Below, piece by piece: positions 1-6,637 of a stretch of DNA of 6,970 nt; within the stretch, counting starts at the first letter, position 1; every line of letters starts with the position of its first letter. The translations under genes and the position numbers were made by a program. Source of the stretch: JAJPJX01 sp964568355 (GTDB lineage Bacteria; Acidobacteriota; Terriglobia; Bryobacterales; Bryobacteraceae); assembly GCA_964568355.1 (NCBI GenBank), contig CAZMRK010000087.1:1-6970 (forward strand), in the 5' to 3' direction. The notes under the pieces are model-generated. The model did not search any database and was not told where the DNA came from. It worked only from the letters and a program-made list of their open reading frames with translations.

Positions 1-269
1 CAAATCGGTCCAGTGCCATTCCGCGTATCCGTGTAGGTCGACCCAGGGCCGCTGCTGGTACCCAGGACCGTTGTATTCACCCTCCAGCGCCGCGCGGACG
101 AACCGCTGGTGATTGTTCGCCGCCGAATCGAGCAGATGGCCAGTTCCTGTTTTCGCGACCAGCCGCCACTGGGCCCGGGCGCCCCCGCATCTTCATCCGG
201 AATGGCCAACAGCCGTTCGAGTTTGCCCTCGATCACCTCTCGCAAACGTTGCGCCAAGTCTTGAGCCAT
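1..269 (-). pseudogene. DinB-like (DinB_2-type) family protein, N-terminal part, frameshifted and cut by the window edge
   Basis: Read on the minus strand from an ATG at 269-267, the first frame gives MAQDLAQRLREVIEGKLERL and then, further on, GGWSRKQEL. Family resemblance then jumps to another frame, which gives GHLLDSAANNHQRFV, GPGYQQRPWVDLHGY and AEWHWTDL to the window edge. Together these form the usual start of a DinB-superfamily four-helix-bundle protein: an N-terminal helix, W-S-x-K, G-H-L-x-D-S-A-x-N-N-H, and a GYxQ segment. The GHL histidine is in the position of a metal ligand in this superfamily. The break lies at about 139-143, where CTGGCCAT stands in place of an expected CTGGGCCAT: one G is missing from a run of three. 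Neither frame meets a stop inside the window. Members are often annotated as putative metal-dependent hydrolases or thiol S-transferase relatives, but most have no known substrate. The gene is divergent from the efflux operon with no obvious functional link. It may be a true pseudogene or a sequencing error. The ribosome-binding site is weak. Confidence 0.72.
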
Positions 270-353
270 ATAGCAATTTTCCCATGTACGGCTCCGTCAG
301 GGCCTATCTGCGCACCGTGTCCGGTGATCACAAAGTCGGCTCCCACACGAAAA

Positions 354-425
354 TCCCTGTAGGGAGATGCCGGAGTGCCGGCGCCTGTAGTGGCAAATGC
401 CGATTTATCGGCATCGGCCGAATCG
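354..425. repeat. Cluster of short inverted repeats, possible REP-like element
   Basis: Several small dyads are packed into about 70 bp. TCCCT-GT-AGGGA lies at 354-365. GCCGG is repeated around 370-381, followed by GGCGCC. GGCA-AA-TGCC is at 392-401. TGCCGAT-TT-ATCGGCA, the best stem, is at 398-413. GATGCCG (366-372) could instead pair with CGGCATC (409-415). The cluster resembles the palindromic intergenic repeats dispersed in many bacterial genomes. Whether it is repeated elsewhere cannot be judged from one copy, and it lacks the T-tract of an intrinsic terminator. Confidence 0.35.
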
Positions 426-673
426 CGCCCAAGCTCATCATCCTTGTTTGTGCGTGGCTCGTGTGCCGCTCCGCTGGAAGCAACACGTGGCCCTTGTGGC
501 CAGCGATTCCTTCGTACCTCACCGGTGGGCTAGTGGTGCGTTTCCAGCCAGTTACGCCTGGATTCTCGAGCGACGCCATGACCTAGATGCGGTCGAAAGG
601 CGGCGGTTGTCCATCCGCCTGCGGGAGCCCCGGTGCCTTTTTTCCCCTCTTCGGACGATGGCTTGCATAGATT

Positions 674-685
674 AACGGTACCGTT
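674..685. promoter_or_regulatory. 12-bp perfect palindrome, candidate repressor operator of the efflux operon
   Basis: AACGGTACCGTT is an exact inverted repeat with no spacer, ending 57 bases before the adaptor start codon. Flanking TTGCA (663-667) and TGCAA (689-693) are also complementary but not centred on the same axis. Short perfect palindromes at this position before RND operons are typically sites for dimeric TetR-family repressors (AcrR- or TtgR-like), which are released by pump substrates. That family assignment is inference from position and symmetry. No regulator gene is present within the window. Confidence 0.45.
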
Positions 686-716
686 GAGTGCAACTTTCTC
701 GTAATCATCGTCAAAT

Positions 717-729
717 AGGAGTAAAGGAG
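717..729 (+). promoter_or_regulatory. Purine-rich ribosome-binding region of the adaptor gene, unusually far from the ATG
   Basis: There are two Shine-Dalgarno-like stretches, AGGAG at 717-721 and AAAGGAG at 723-729. The nearer one ends 13 bases before the ATG at 743, longer than the usual 5-9. No ATG, GTG or TTG in the same frame sits at a better distance. The ATG at 743 gives a well-formed lipoprotein signal peptide, so it is kept as the start. Confidence 0.5.
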
Positions 730-742
730 CCGTTTCGCAATC

Positions 743-1999
743 ATGTCGCTTGGTAGATGGCCAAAATACCTTTTCATAGCCGGTCTTGCTCTGGCGAGCT
801 CGCTGGTCTTCGGCTGCAAGAAACGCGTAGAGAGCCCTCCGCCGGGCGCCGTGGAGGTAGAGACCATGACCGTCCGCCCGGAGCCGGTCGTCCTGACCAC
901 GCGGCTGCCGGGGAGAACCTCGGCCTACCTCGTGGCGGAGATCCGCCCGCAGGTGAATGGGCTCATCCAAAGCCGGCAGTTCCGCGAAGGTGCCAACGTC
1001 AAGGCCGGCGAGATTTTATACCAGATCGACCCTTCCCCTTACCAGGCGGCCTATGCGCAAGCTAAGGCGGCCCTCACCACGGCGGAAGCGGATCTGGTCA
1101 CCGCGGAGGCGAACCTTCCCGCTCTCCGCTCCCGTACAGAGCGTTTCAAGGACCTGGTCAGTATCCGTGCGGTCGGGCAGCAGGACTACGACGACGCCCA
1201 TGCCTCCCTCCGGCAGGCCGAAGCAACCGTGGCTGCGCGAAAAGCCGCCATTGAGGTGAATCGGGCGGCCCTGGAGAGCGCCCGCATCAACCTGTCTTAT
1301 ACCCCCATCAAGGCCCCGATCTCCGGACGCATCGGCAAATCCAATATCACGGTTGGTGCGCTGGCGACCGCCTATCAGGCAACCCCTCTGGCCGTGGTGC
1401 AACAACTGGACCCCATTTACGTGGATGTCGTGCAGGCCAATGCCGATCTGCTGCGCTTGCGCCGCAATCTCGAAAGCGGACGCCTCAAGCACAAGGGGAC
1501 CACGCAGCCCAAAGTGAAACTGCTACTCGAAGACGGGACTCTTTATGCGTCCGAGGGCAGGCTGGAGTTCCGTGACGTTACCGTGGACCAGACGACGGGT
1601 TCGGTCACGCTGCGCATGGTCTTTCCTAACCCCAAAGAGGTTCTTCTTCCCGGGGTCTTCGTGCAGGCGATCGTGGAGGAAGGCACTCGCGAACAGGCGA
1701 TCCTCGTTCCGCAGCAGGCGGTCGGCCGGGACCCCAAGGGCAATCCCGAAGCGTGGGTCCTTACTAAGGATAGCGGTGTGGAGCGGCGCGCGCTCGAACT
1801 GGATCGGGCCATCGGCAACCGGTGGCTTGTGACCAGGGGCTTGGCGCCTGACGACCAGATCATCGTCGTGGGGACGGACCGAGTGCGTCCGGGTGTTCGC
1901 GTCCACGCGAACCCCTTTACCGGGGACGGGAGCAGCGGGTCGCCCTCCCAAGGCAAACCGGTTTCTCAGGCTCCTGCAAAAGGGGAGAATCATGGCTAG
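743..1999 (+). CDS. RND efflux periplasmic adaptor (membrane fusion) lipoprotein, AcrA/MexA type
   Basis: This is the adaptor subunit of a tripartite drug-efflux pump. It is anchored to the inner membrane by lipid and links the RND pump to the outer-membrane channel. The 418-residue protein (AcrA is about 400) starts with a hydrophobic signal ending LVFGC, which predicts lipidation at Cys25, although Phe at the -2 position is not ideal lipobox. Domains follow the AcrA order. The first half of the lipoyl domain is at about 65-96 (RPQVNG, EGANVKAGEILYQID). The alpha-helical hairpin is at 97-186. The second lipoyl half is at about 187-209 (APISGRIGKSNITVGAL). A beta-barrel spans about 222-310 (LDPIYVDV) and a membrane-proximal domain about 311-388 (LVPQQAVGRD). 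A Gly/Ser/Pro-rich tail closes the protein. In the hairpin-tip motif RxxxLxxxxxxS, Arg134 and Leu138 are present but Gly145 replaces Ser. It is the first gene of the operon and its last 8 bases overlap the pump start. Family identity is certain; substrate range is unknown. Confidence 0.96.
   Translation: MSLGRWPKYLFIAGLALASSLVFGCKKRVESPPPGAVEVETMTVRPEPVVLTTRLPGRTSAYLVAEIRPQVNGLIQSRQFREGANVKAGEILYQIDPSPYQAAYAQAKAALTTAEADLVTAEANLPALRSRTERFKDLVSIRAVGQQDYDDAHASLRQAEATVAARKAAIEVNRAALESARINLSYTPIKAPISGRIGKSNITVGALATAYQATPLAVVQQLDPIYVDVVQANADLLRLRRNLESGRLKHKGTTQPKVKLLLEDGTLYASEGRLEFRDVTVDQTTGSVTLRMVFPNPKEVLLPGVFVQAIVEEGTREQAILVPQQAVGRDPKGNPEAWVLTKDSGVERRALELDRAIGNRWLVTRGLAPDDQIIVVGTDRVRPGVRVHANPFTGDGSSGSPSQGKPVSQAPAKGENHG
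1981..1987 (+). promoter_or_regulatory. Ribosome-binding site that fixes the pump start at 1992
   Basis: AGGGGAG ends four bases before the ATG at 1992, inside the end of the adaptor gene. From this ATG the protein begins MARFFLDRPVFAWV, the canonical N-terminus of HAE1-type RND pumps. The same frame is open further upstream, with an ATG at 1893, but those 33 extra residues are a shadow of the adaptor's C-terminal coding sequence and do not resemble any RND protein. Confidence 0.85.
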
Positions 2000-4900
2000 A
2001 TTCTTCCTTGATCGTCCGGTGTTTGCCTGGGTGATCGCCATCGCGATCATGGTGCTGGGCGGATTGGCCATCTACACGCTGCCCATCTCGCAATATCCAC
2101 CGATTGCTCCGCCTTCCATCGCCATCCAGGCCACGTATCCGGGGGCCGCGGCGGAAACGGTGGAAAACAGCGTGACGCAAATCATCGAACAGAAGATGAC
2201 CGGCTTCGACAACCTGTTGTACATGTCGGCCACCAGTGATTCCTCCGGCAGCGCCCGTATTGAATTGACCTTCACGCCGGGCACCGATCCCGATCTGGCC
2301 TGGGCTCAAGTTCAGAACAAGCTCCAACTGGCTACAGCGAGCCTGCCGGAAGTGGTGCAGCGTCTTGGCATCCAGGTCAGCAAGTCGACCCGCAACTATC
2401 TGATCATCGTCGGCCTCATCTCGGAAGACGGCAGCATGGATGGCCACGATTTGCAGGACTATGCCCAATCCAACCTGGAAAAGGTTCTGGCGCGGGTCCC
2501 GGGTGTGGGCGAAGTGCAGACTTTTGGCAGCCAGTATTCGATGCGCATCTGGCTCAACCCCGATAAGTTGACGGATTACCAGATGACGGTCGGCGATGTG
2601 ACCACCGCGCTGAGGGGCTATAACGTGGAGGTTTCCGCCGGCCAGTTTGGGGGAGCCCCGGCCGTCTCCGGCCAGCGGCTGAACGCCGCCATCATCGTCC
2701 AGAACCTGCTCAAGACCCCGGAGGAGTTCGCTTCGATTCCCGTACGCACCAATCCGGATGGATCGGTCGTGCGGATCAGAGATGTCGGGCGGGCGGAGAT
2801 GGGCACCGAGCTGTATGACATTGAAGGCCTTTATAATGGCATGCCCACCGTCGGTCTGGCCATCCGGCAGGCTGCCGGCGCCAACGCGCTCGATACCGTC
2901 AACAACATCCGGAACCGGCTGCAGGAAATGAGCCAGTATTTCCCGCACGGGATGAAGGTTGTTTATCCATACGACACGACCCCATTCACTGTTGTCGCCA
3001 TCGAAGAGGTCGTCAAAACCCTGTTCGAAGCCATTCTGCTGGTCTTCGTGATCATGTGGCTGTTCATGGGCAATCTGCGCGCAACGCTGATTCCGACGAT
3101 CGCCGTCCCCGTAGTGCTCCTGGGGACCTTTGCCGTATTGGGGGCCGCCGGGTTTTCCATCAACATGCTGACCATGTTCGCGATGGTCCTTTCGATCGGA
3201 CTGCTGGTGGATGACGCCATCGTCGTCGTGGAAAATGTGGAGCGCATCATGAGCGAAGAAGGGCTTTCTCCGCGGGAGGCCACGGCCAAGTCCATGGACC
3301 AGATCACCAGCGCGCTGGTCGGCATCGGGCTGGTGCTTTCCGCCGTATTCGGCCCGATGGCGTTCTTCAAAGGCTCCACCGGCGTGATCTATCGCCAGTT
3401 CTCGGTAACGATCATCGCTTCTATGATGCTCTCGGTCCTGGTGGCTTTGATCCTGACTCCTGTACTTTGCGCCTCGCTGCTCAAGCCGGTGAAGGCGGGT
3501 CATGAAGCCGCAGAAAACGCTGTGTTTTTCCTGCGCCCGTTCTTGTTGGGGTTTGATCGTATCTTCGCCTGGTTGAGAACGCGTTATGTGAGGCTGGTAG
3601 GGCACTCTTTGGCGAAGAAGCTTCGCTATCTGGCGGTGTATGTCGTGCTGGTTGCCGTCATTGGCCACCTGTTCATGCGCCTTCCCACCGGCTACCTGCC
3701 GGACGAGGACCAGGGTATTCTGCTGGCTCAAATCATGATGCCGACGGGCGCAACTCTGGAACAGACCAAAGCGGTGGCGAACCAGGTCCAGCGCTACTTT
3801 CAAACCAGCGAAAAGGAGGCGGTGGAGTCCTGCATGTCCATCGCCGGAATTGGCTTTTCCGGCAGGGCGCAGAACATCAGCATGGTTTTCGCAAAGCTCA
3901 AGGATTGGGATCTGCGGGACCGGCCGGATTTGCGCGTAACGGCGATTGCCGAAAGGGCACAAAAGGAATTTGCGAAGATCCGCGGTGGTATGGTGTTTGC
4001 TTTTGTCCCGCCTCCCGTCGCGGAACTGGGCAACGCCACGGGATTCGATTATGAATTGATCGATTTCGGCGGCGTCGGCCATGCTGCGCTGACCACCGCC
4101 CGCAATCAGCTTCTCTCTCTAGCGGCGAAAGATCCGAGATTGATGCGTGTTCGGCCCAATGGACTGGATGATGTGCCTCAGTACCGGGTCGACGTGGATT
4201 GGCAGAGGGTTGGCGCGCTGGGAATTCCGATCACGACGGTGCACGACACCATATCGACGGCGTTTGGCAGCGGCTACGTCAACGACTTCATCCAAGCCGG
4301 GCGCGTCAAGCGAGTTTATGCGCAGGCGGACGCGCCCTTTCGGATGCTCCCCACCGACCTGGAGCGGCTTTACGTGCGCAATAACACCGGTAAGGTGGTT
4401 CCGTATTCTTCCTTCGCCACTGGCCGCTGGACCAGCGGTTCTCCCCGGCTGGAGCGCTTCAACGGGTTCCCCTCGATGAACCTCTGGGGCGAGCCCACGC
4501 AGGGAACCAGCTCCGGCGAAGCGATGCGCGCCATGGAAGAAATTACCGCGAAGCTTCCCAAGGGCGTCGGCTTTGATTGGAATGGCCTTTCCTATCAGGA
4601 GCGCATCGCAACCTCGCAAGGACCCATTCTCTACGCCTTTTCCGTACTAGTGATCTTTCTTTGCGTGGCGGCTTTGTACGAAAGCTGGACCATCCCCATC
4701 GTCAACCTGCTGATGCTGCCACTGGGCGTGCTCGGCGCGCTGCTCGCGACCACGCTGCGCGGTTTGCCCAATGATGTCTACTTCCAGATCGGCTTTCTGA
4801 CCACTTTGGGACTTTCCACCAAGAACGCGATCCTGATCATTCAGTTCATCAAGGACCAGATGCGGCACGGGCTCGGACTGGTGGACGCGACCCTGGCAGC

Positions 4901-5159
4901 CGTGCGAATCCGCTTCCGTCCCGTCATCATGACGTCGCTGGCTTTCTTCTTCGGCACGCTGCCCCTGGCTCTCAACCGGGGCGCGGGAGCCGGAGCGATG
5001 AACGGCATCGGAACCGCGGTTACCGGCGGCATGCTGTCGGCCACATTCATCGACTTGATCTTCATTCCGTTATTCTTTGTGCTGATCTCACAGCTATTCT
5101 CCAGACGGCAGCCTTCGCTGCCCTCTCCGCAACCGCCTTCCTCTCCGGAGGTGAACTGA
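1992..5159 (+). CDS. RND multidrug efflux pump, inner-membrane permease, HAE1 family (AcrB/MexB type)
   Basis: This is the proton-motive-force-driven trimeric pump of the tripartite system. It is 1055 residues long (AcrB is 1049) and aligns along its whole length to AcrB, with very similar numbering in the first half. The expected pattern is TM1 (about 10-29), a large periplasmic loop, TM2-6 (about 339-498), TM7 (about 545-561), a second large loop, and TM8-12 (about 878-1037). The proton-relay residues are present: Asp407 and Asp408 in GLLVDDAIVVVENVER, Lys944 in LSTKNAILII, and an Arg in VRIRFRP (about 974). Conserved pore and docking motifs include FGSQYSMRIW (178-187), VYPYDTTPF (324-332), LPDEDQG (569-575) and YVNDFI (762-767). 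In the binding pocket, AcrB Phe178, Phe617, Phe628 and Tyr327 are retained, whereas Phe136, Phe610 and Phe615 correspond to Tyr136, Met615 and Ile620. The HAE1 sequence type predicts amphiphilic drugs, dyes, detergents or solvents rather than metals, but the actual substrates cannot be read from sequence. The C-terminal tail is Pro/Ser-rich. The 8-bp overlap with the adaptor gene suggests coupled translation. Confidence 0.98.
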   Translation: MARFFLDRPVFAWVIAIAIMVLGGLAIYTLPISQYPPIAPPSIAIQATYPGAAAETVENSVTQIIEQKMTGFDNLLYMSATSDSSGSARIELTFTPGTDPDLAWAQVQNKLQLATASLPEVVQRLGIQVSKSTRNYLIIVGLISEDGSMDGHDLQDYAQSNLEKVLARVPGVGEVQTFGSQYSMRIWLNPDKLTDYQMTVGDVTTALRGYNVEVSAGQFGGAPAVSGQRLNAAIIVQNLLKTPEEFASIPVRTNPDGSVVRIRDVGRAEMGTELYDIEGLYNGMPTVGLAIRQAAGANALDTVNNIRNRLQEMSQYFPHGMKVVYPYDTTPFTVVAIEEVVKTLFEAILLVFVIMWLFMGNLRATLIPTIAVPVVLLGTFAVLGAAGFSINMLTMFAMVLSIGLLVDDAIVVVENVERIMSEEGLSPREATAKSMDQITSALVGIGLVLSAVFGPMAFFKGSTGVIYRQFSVTIIASMMLSVLVALILTPVLCASLLKPVKAGHEAAENAVFFLRPFLLGFDRIFAWLRTRYVRLVGHSLAKKLRYLAVYVVLVAVIGHLFMRLPTGYLPDEDQGILLAQIMMPTGATLEQTKAVANQVQRYFQTSEKEAVESCMSIAGIGFSGRAQNISMVFAKLKDWDLRDRPDLRVTAIAERAQKEFAKIRGGMVFAFVPPPVAELGNATGFDYELIDFGGVGHAALTTARNQLLSLAAKDPRLMRVRPNGLDDVPQYRVDVDWQRVGALGIPITTVHDTISTAFGSGYVNDFIQAGRVKRVYAQADAPFRMLPTDLERLYVRNNTGKVVPYSSFATGRWTSGSPRLERFNGFPSMNLWGEPTQGTSSGEAMRAMEEITAKLPKGVGFDWNGLSYQERIATSQGPILYAFSVLVIFLCVAALYESWTIPIVNLLMLPLGVLGALLATTLRGLPNDVYFQIGFLTTLGLSTKNAILIIQFIKDQMRHGLGLVDATLAAVRIRFRPVIMTSLAFFFGTLPLALNRGAGAGAMNGIGTAVTGGMLSATFIDLIFIPLFFVLISQLFSRRQPSLPSPQPPSSPEVN
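5147..5153 (+). promoter_or_regulatory. Strong ribosome-binding site of the outer-membrane channel gene
   Basis: GGAGGTG lies at the very end of the pump gene and stops seven bases before the ATG at 5161, an ideal distance. This favours the ATG at 5161 over a second in-frame ATG at 5176. Confidence 0.8.
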
Positions 5160-5160
5160 C

Positions 5161-6576
5161 ATGAAAGGCGCGAAGATGCTGATATGCGCCCCATTGGGGG
5201 CGCTCGTGTTCCTGGGGGGCTGCTCTATGTCTCCCCGCTATAGCCGGCCGAAAACGCCCGTCCCGCCTGCCTGGCAAGGTGGCGGGACGGATCCGGAATC
5301 TCAGCGGACTGCCGGCGCGCCGGCCGCCCCGGACGTGAAATGGCAGGACTTTTTTGCCGATCAGAAATTGCAAAAGGTCATCGATCTGGCTCTGAACAAT
5401 AACCGCGATCTGCGGATCGCCGCTCTCAACGTGGCACGGGTGGAAGCGCAATACCAGATCCAGCGCGCCCAACAGTATCCCACCGTCGCTGCCGCGGCGA
5501 CCGGAAATCTGTACCGGTTTCCGAAAGGCCAGTTGGGCATCAGCCAGTCCTTCACCTATCAGCAATACAACGTCAACCTGGCGACTACCTCCTGGGAAGT
5601 GGACCTGTTCGGGCGCATCCGCAGCCTGAAGAGCGGGGCGCTGGAGCAGTATCTGGCGAGCGAGCAGGCGCGCTCGGCCTCACAGATTGCCCTGGTGGCG
5701 GCCGTGGCCACCAGTTACCTGGCGCTGGGCGCCGACCGCGACAATCTGCGTCTGGCTCAGGATACGCTCAACGCCCAGCAGGCCACCTATGAATTGATCC
5801 TGCGCATGCGGGATCGGGGTATCAGCTCCGATCTAGACCTGCGCCAGGCCCAGAGCCAGGTGGAGGCGGCGCGAGTCGAGATTGCGCGGTATACCGGGCA
5901 AATCGCGCTCGATCAGGACGCCCTCCATCTCCTGGTGGGGGCCACTGTCCCGGATGATCTGCTGCCGGGCGAGCTGGGCTCGGACCGCGCGCTGAAAGAT
6001 GTCTCCGCCGGGCTATCCTCCGACGTGCTGCTCCGCCGCCCTGACATTCTCATGGCGGAGCACCAGTTGAAAGGAGCATACGCCAACATCGGGGCTGCCC
6101 GTGCCGCATACTTTCCCCAGATCGCGTTGACCGGCGGCGGGGGGTTGATCAGCGCCAGCCTCTCCAACCTGTTCACGGCAGGCGCCAGAACGTGGACCTT
6201 CGCTCCCCAGGTGTCGCTGCCTATTTTCGATGCCGGAGCGCGAAGGGCCAATCTGCAGATCGCGAAGGTGGATCGCGATTCTGCGGTCGCGGAATACGAG
6301 AAGGCGATTCAAGCGGCCTTCCGGGAGGTCAATGACTCGCTCAGCCAGCGGACGTGGCTGCTGGAACAGCAAAATGCCCAACAGGCCATGGTCAATACGC
6401 TCCAGGAAATGTATAACCTGTCGGAGGCCCGTTACAAAGCGGGAATCGATAGCTACCTCACGGTGCTCGTGGCGCAGCGGTCGCTCTATTCGGCGCAGCA
6501 GCTCCTGTTGGGTGTTCGCCTGAGCCGGCTGAGCAATCTGGTTACCCTGTACAAGGTGCTGGGCGGCGGAGCGTAG
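5161..6576 (+). CDS. RND efflux outer-membrane channel lipoprotein, OprM/NodT type
   Basis: This is the trimeric outer-membrane channel that completes the pump. The 471-residue protein begins with a basic then hydrophobic signal ending LVFLGGC, a good lipobox that predicts lipidation at Cys21, as in OprM-type (not TolC-type) channels. Two OEP repeats follow, at roughly 60-255 and 285-465, each giving alpha-helical barrel and beta-barrel segments. Family hallmarks are visible: TSWEVDLFGRIR (143-154), ISSDLDLRQAQSQVE (221-235), the inter-repeat RRPDI (292-296) with AEHQLKGAYANIGAARA and YFPQIALTG after it, PIFDAGARRANL (354-365), and YKAGIDSYLTVLVAQR (425-440). It ends YKVLGGGA, close to the common LGGGW ending of the NodT family. 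A short Gly/Pro/Ala linker lies after the lipid anchor at about 30-58. The gene starts one base after the pump stop codon and is the last gene of the operon. I see no convincing intrinsic terminator behind it. Confidence 0.96.
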   Translation: MKGAKMLICAPLGALVFLGGCSMSPRYSRPKTPVPPAWQGGGTDPESQRTAGAPAAPDVKWQDFFADQKLQKVIDLALNNNRDLRIAALNVARVEAQYQIQRAQQYPTVAAAATGNLYRFPKGQLGISQSFTYQQYNVNLATTSWEVDLFGRIRSLKSGALEQYLASEQARSASQIALVAAVATSYLALGADRDNLRLAQDTLNAQQATYELILRMRDRGISSDLDLRQAQSQVEAARVEIARYTGQIALDQDALHLLVGATVPDDLLPGELGSDRALKDVSAGLSSDVLLRRPDILMAEHQLKGAYANIGAARAAYFPQIALTGGGGLISASLSNLFTAGARTWTFAPQVSLPIFDAGARRANLQIAKVDRDSAVAEYEKAIQAAFREVNDSLSQRTWLLEQQNAQQAMVNTLQEMYNLSEARYKAGIDSYLTVLVAQRSLYSAQQLLLGVRLSRLSNLVTLYKVLGGGA

Positions 6577-6637
6577 CGGCTGCGCCCGCGGCGGAGCGCG
6601 GAAAGAGGGCTGGCGGTTTCGAAATGGCTCCCTCCAT

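Larger units (their letters stand above)
270..742. other. Intergenic region between divergent genes
   Basis: This 473-bp stretch separates the DinB-like gene (minus) from the efflux operon (plus). Several open frames cross it on both strands, but their translations are rich in Arg, Pro and Cys, have no recognisable domain and lack convincing ribosome-binding sites, so I regard them as chance. What I can see is a cluster of short inverted repeats (354-425), an 8-bp palindrome GTGATCAC (324-331), and a 12-bp perfect palindrome close to the operon (674-685). No confident -35/-10 pair could be placed for either gene. The promoters must lie here but may not follow the E. coli sigma-70 consensus. 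Confidence 0.6.

Noticed and set aside
113..675. Open frames on both strands through the intergenic region (for example plus 113-586 and plus 397-675)
   Set aside because: They have no domain, no convincing ribosome-binding site and atypical Arg/Pro/Cys-rich composition. The first also overlaps the DinB-like gene antisense.
663..716. Sigma-70-like promoter (TTGCAT or TTGAGT as -35) ahead of the operon
   Set aside because: No acceptable -10 hexamer lies 16-18 bases downstream of either candidate, so a promoter call would be a guess.
530..970. Minus-strand open frames crossing the operon promoter region and the adaptor start (530-970 and 583-900)
   Set aside because: They overlap the well-supported adaptor coding sequence and the operator-like site, and their translations look random. 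No divergent regulator such as TetR or MarR is recognisable in them.
1893..1991. N-terminal extension of the pump reading frame from an ATG at 1893
   Set aside because: The extra 33 residues come from out-of-frame adaptor sequence. The ATG at 1992 has a ribosome-binding site and gives the canonical RND N-terminus.
1917..4082. Very long open frame on the minus strand opposite the pump gene (721 residues)
   Set aside because: It is a shadow of the pump gene caused by GC-rich codon usage. The translation is rich in His, Asp, Arg and Gln without any recognisable domain.
5311..5324. 14-bp perfect palindrome GCCGGCGCGCCGGC inside the channel gene
   Set aside because: It encodes the Ala/Gly/Pro-rich linker after the lipid anchor. 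In GC-rich code such a word is expected by composition, and its location gives no regulatory rationale.
6577..6637. Possible terminator between the channel gene and the ankyrin gene
   Set aside because: Only weak pairings are seen: GGAGC/GCTCC with a loop of about 29 bases, the 8-bp palindrome TTTCGAAA, and short GCGC arms. None is followed by a T-tract on either strand.
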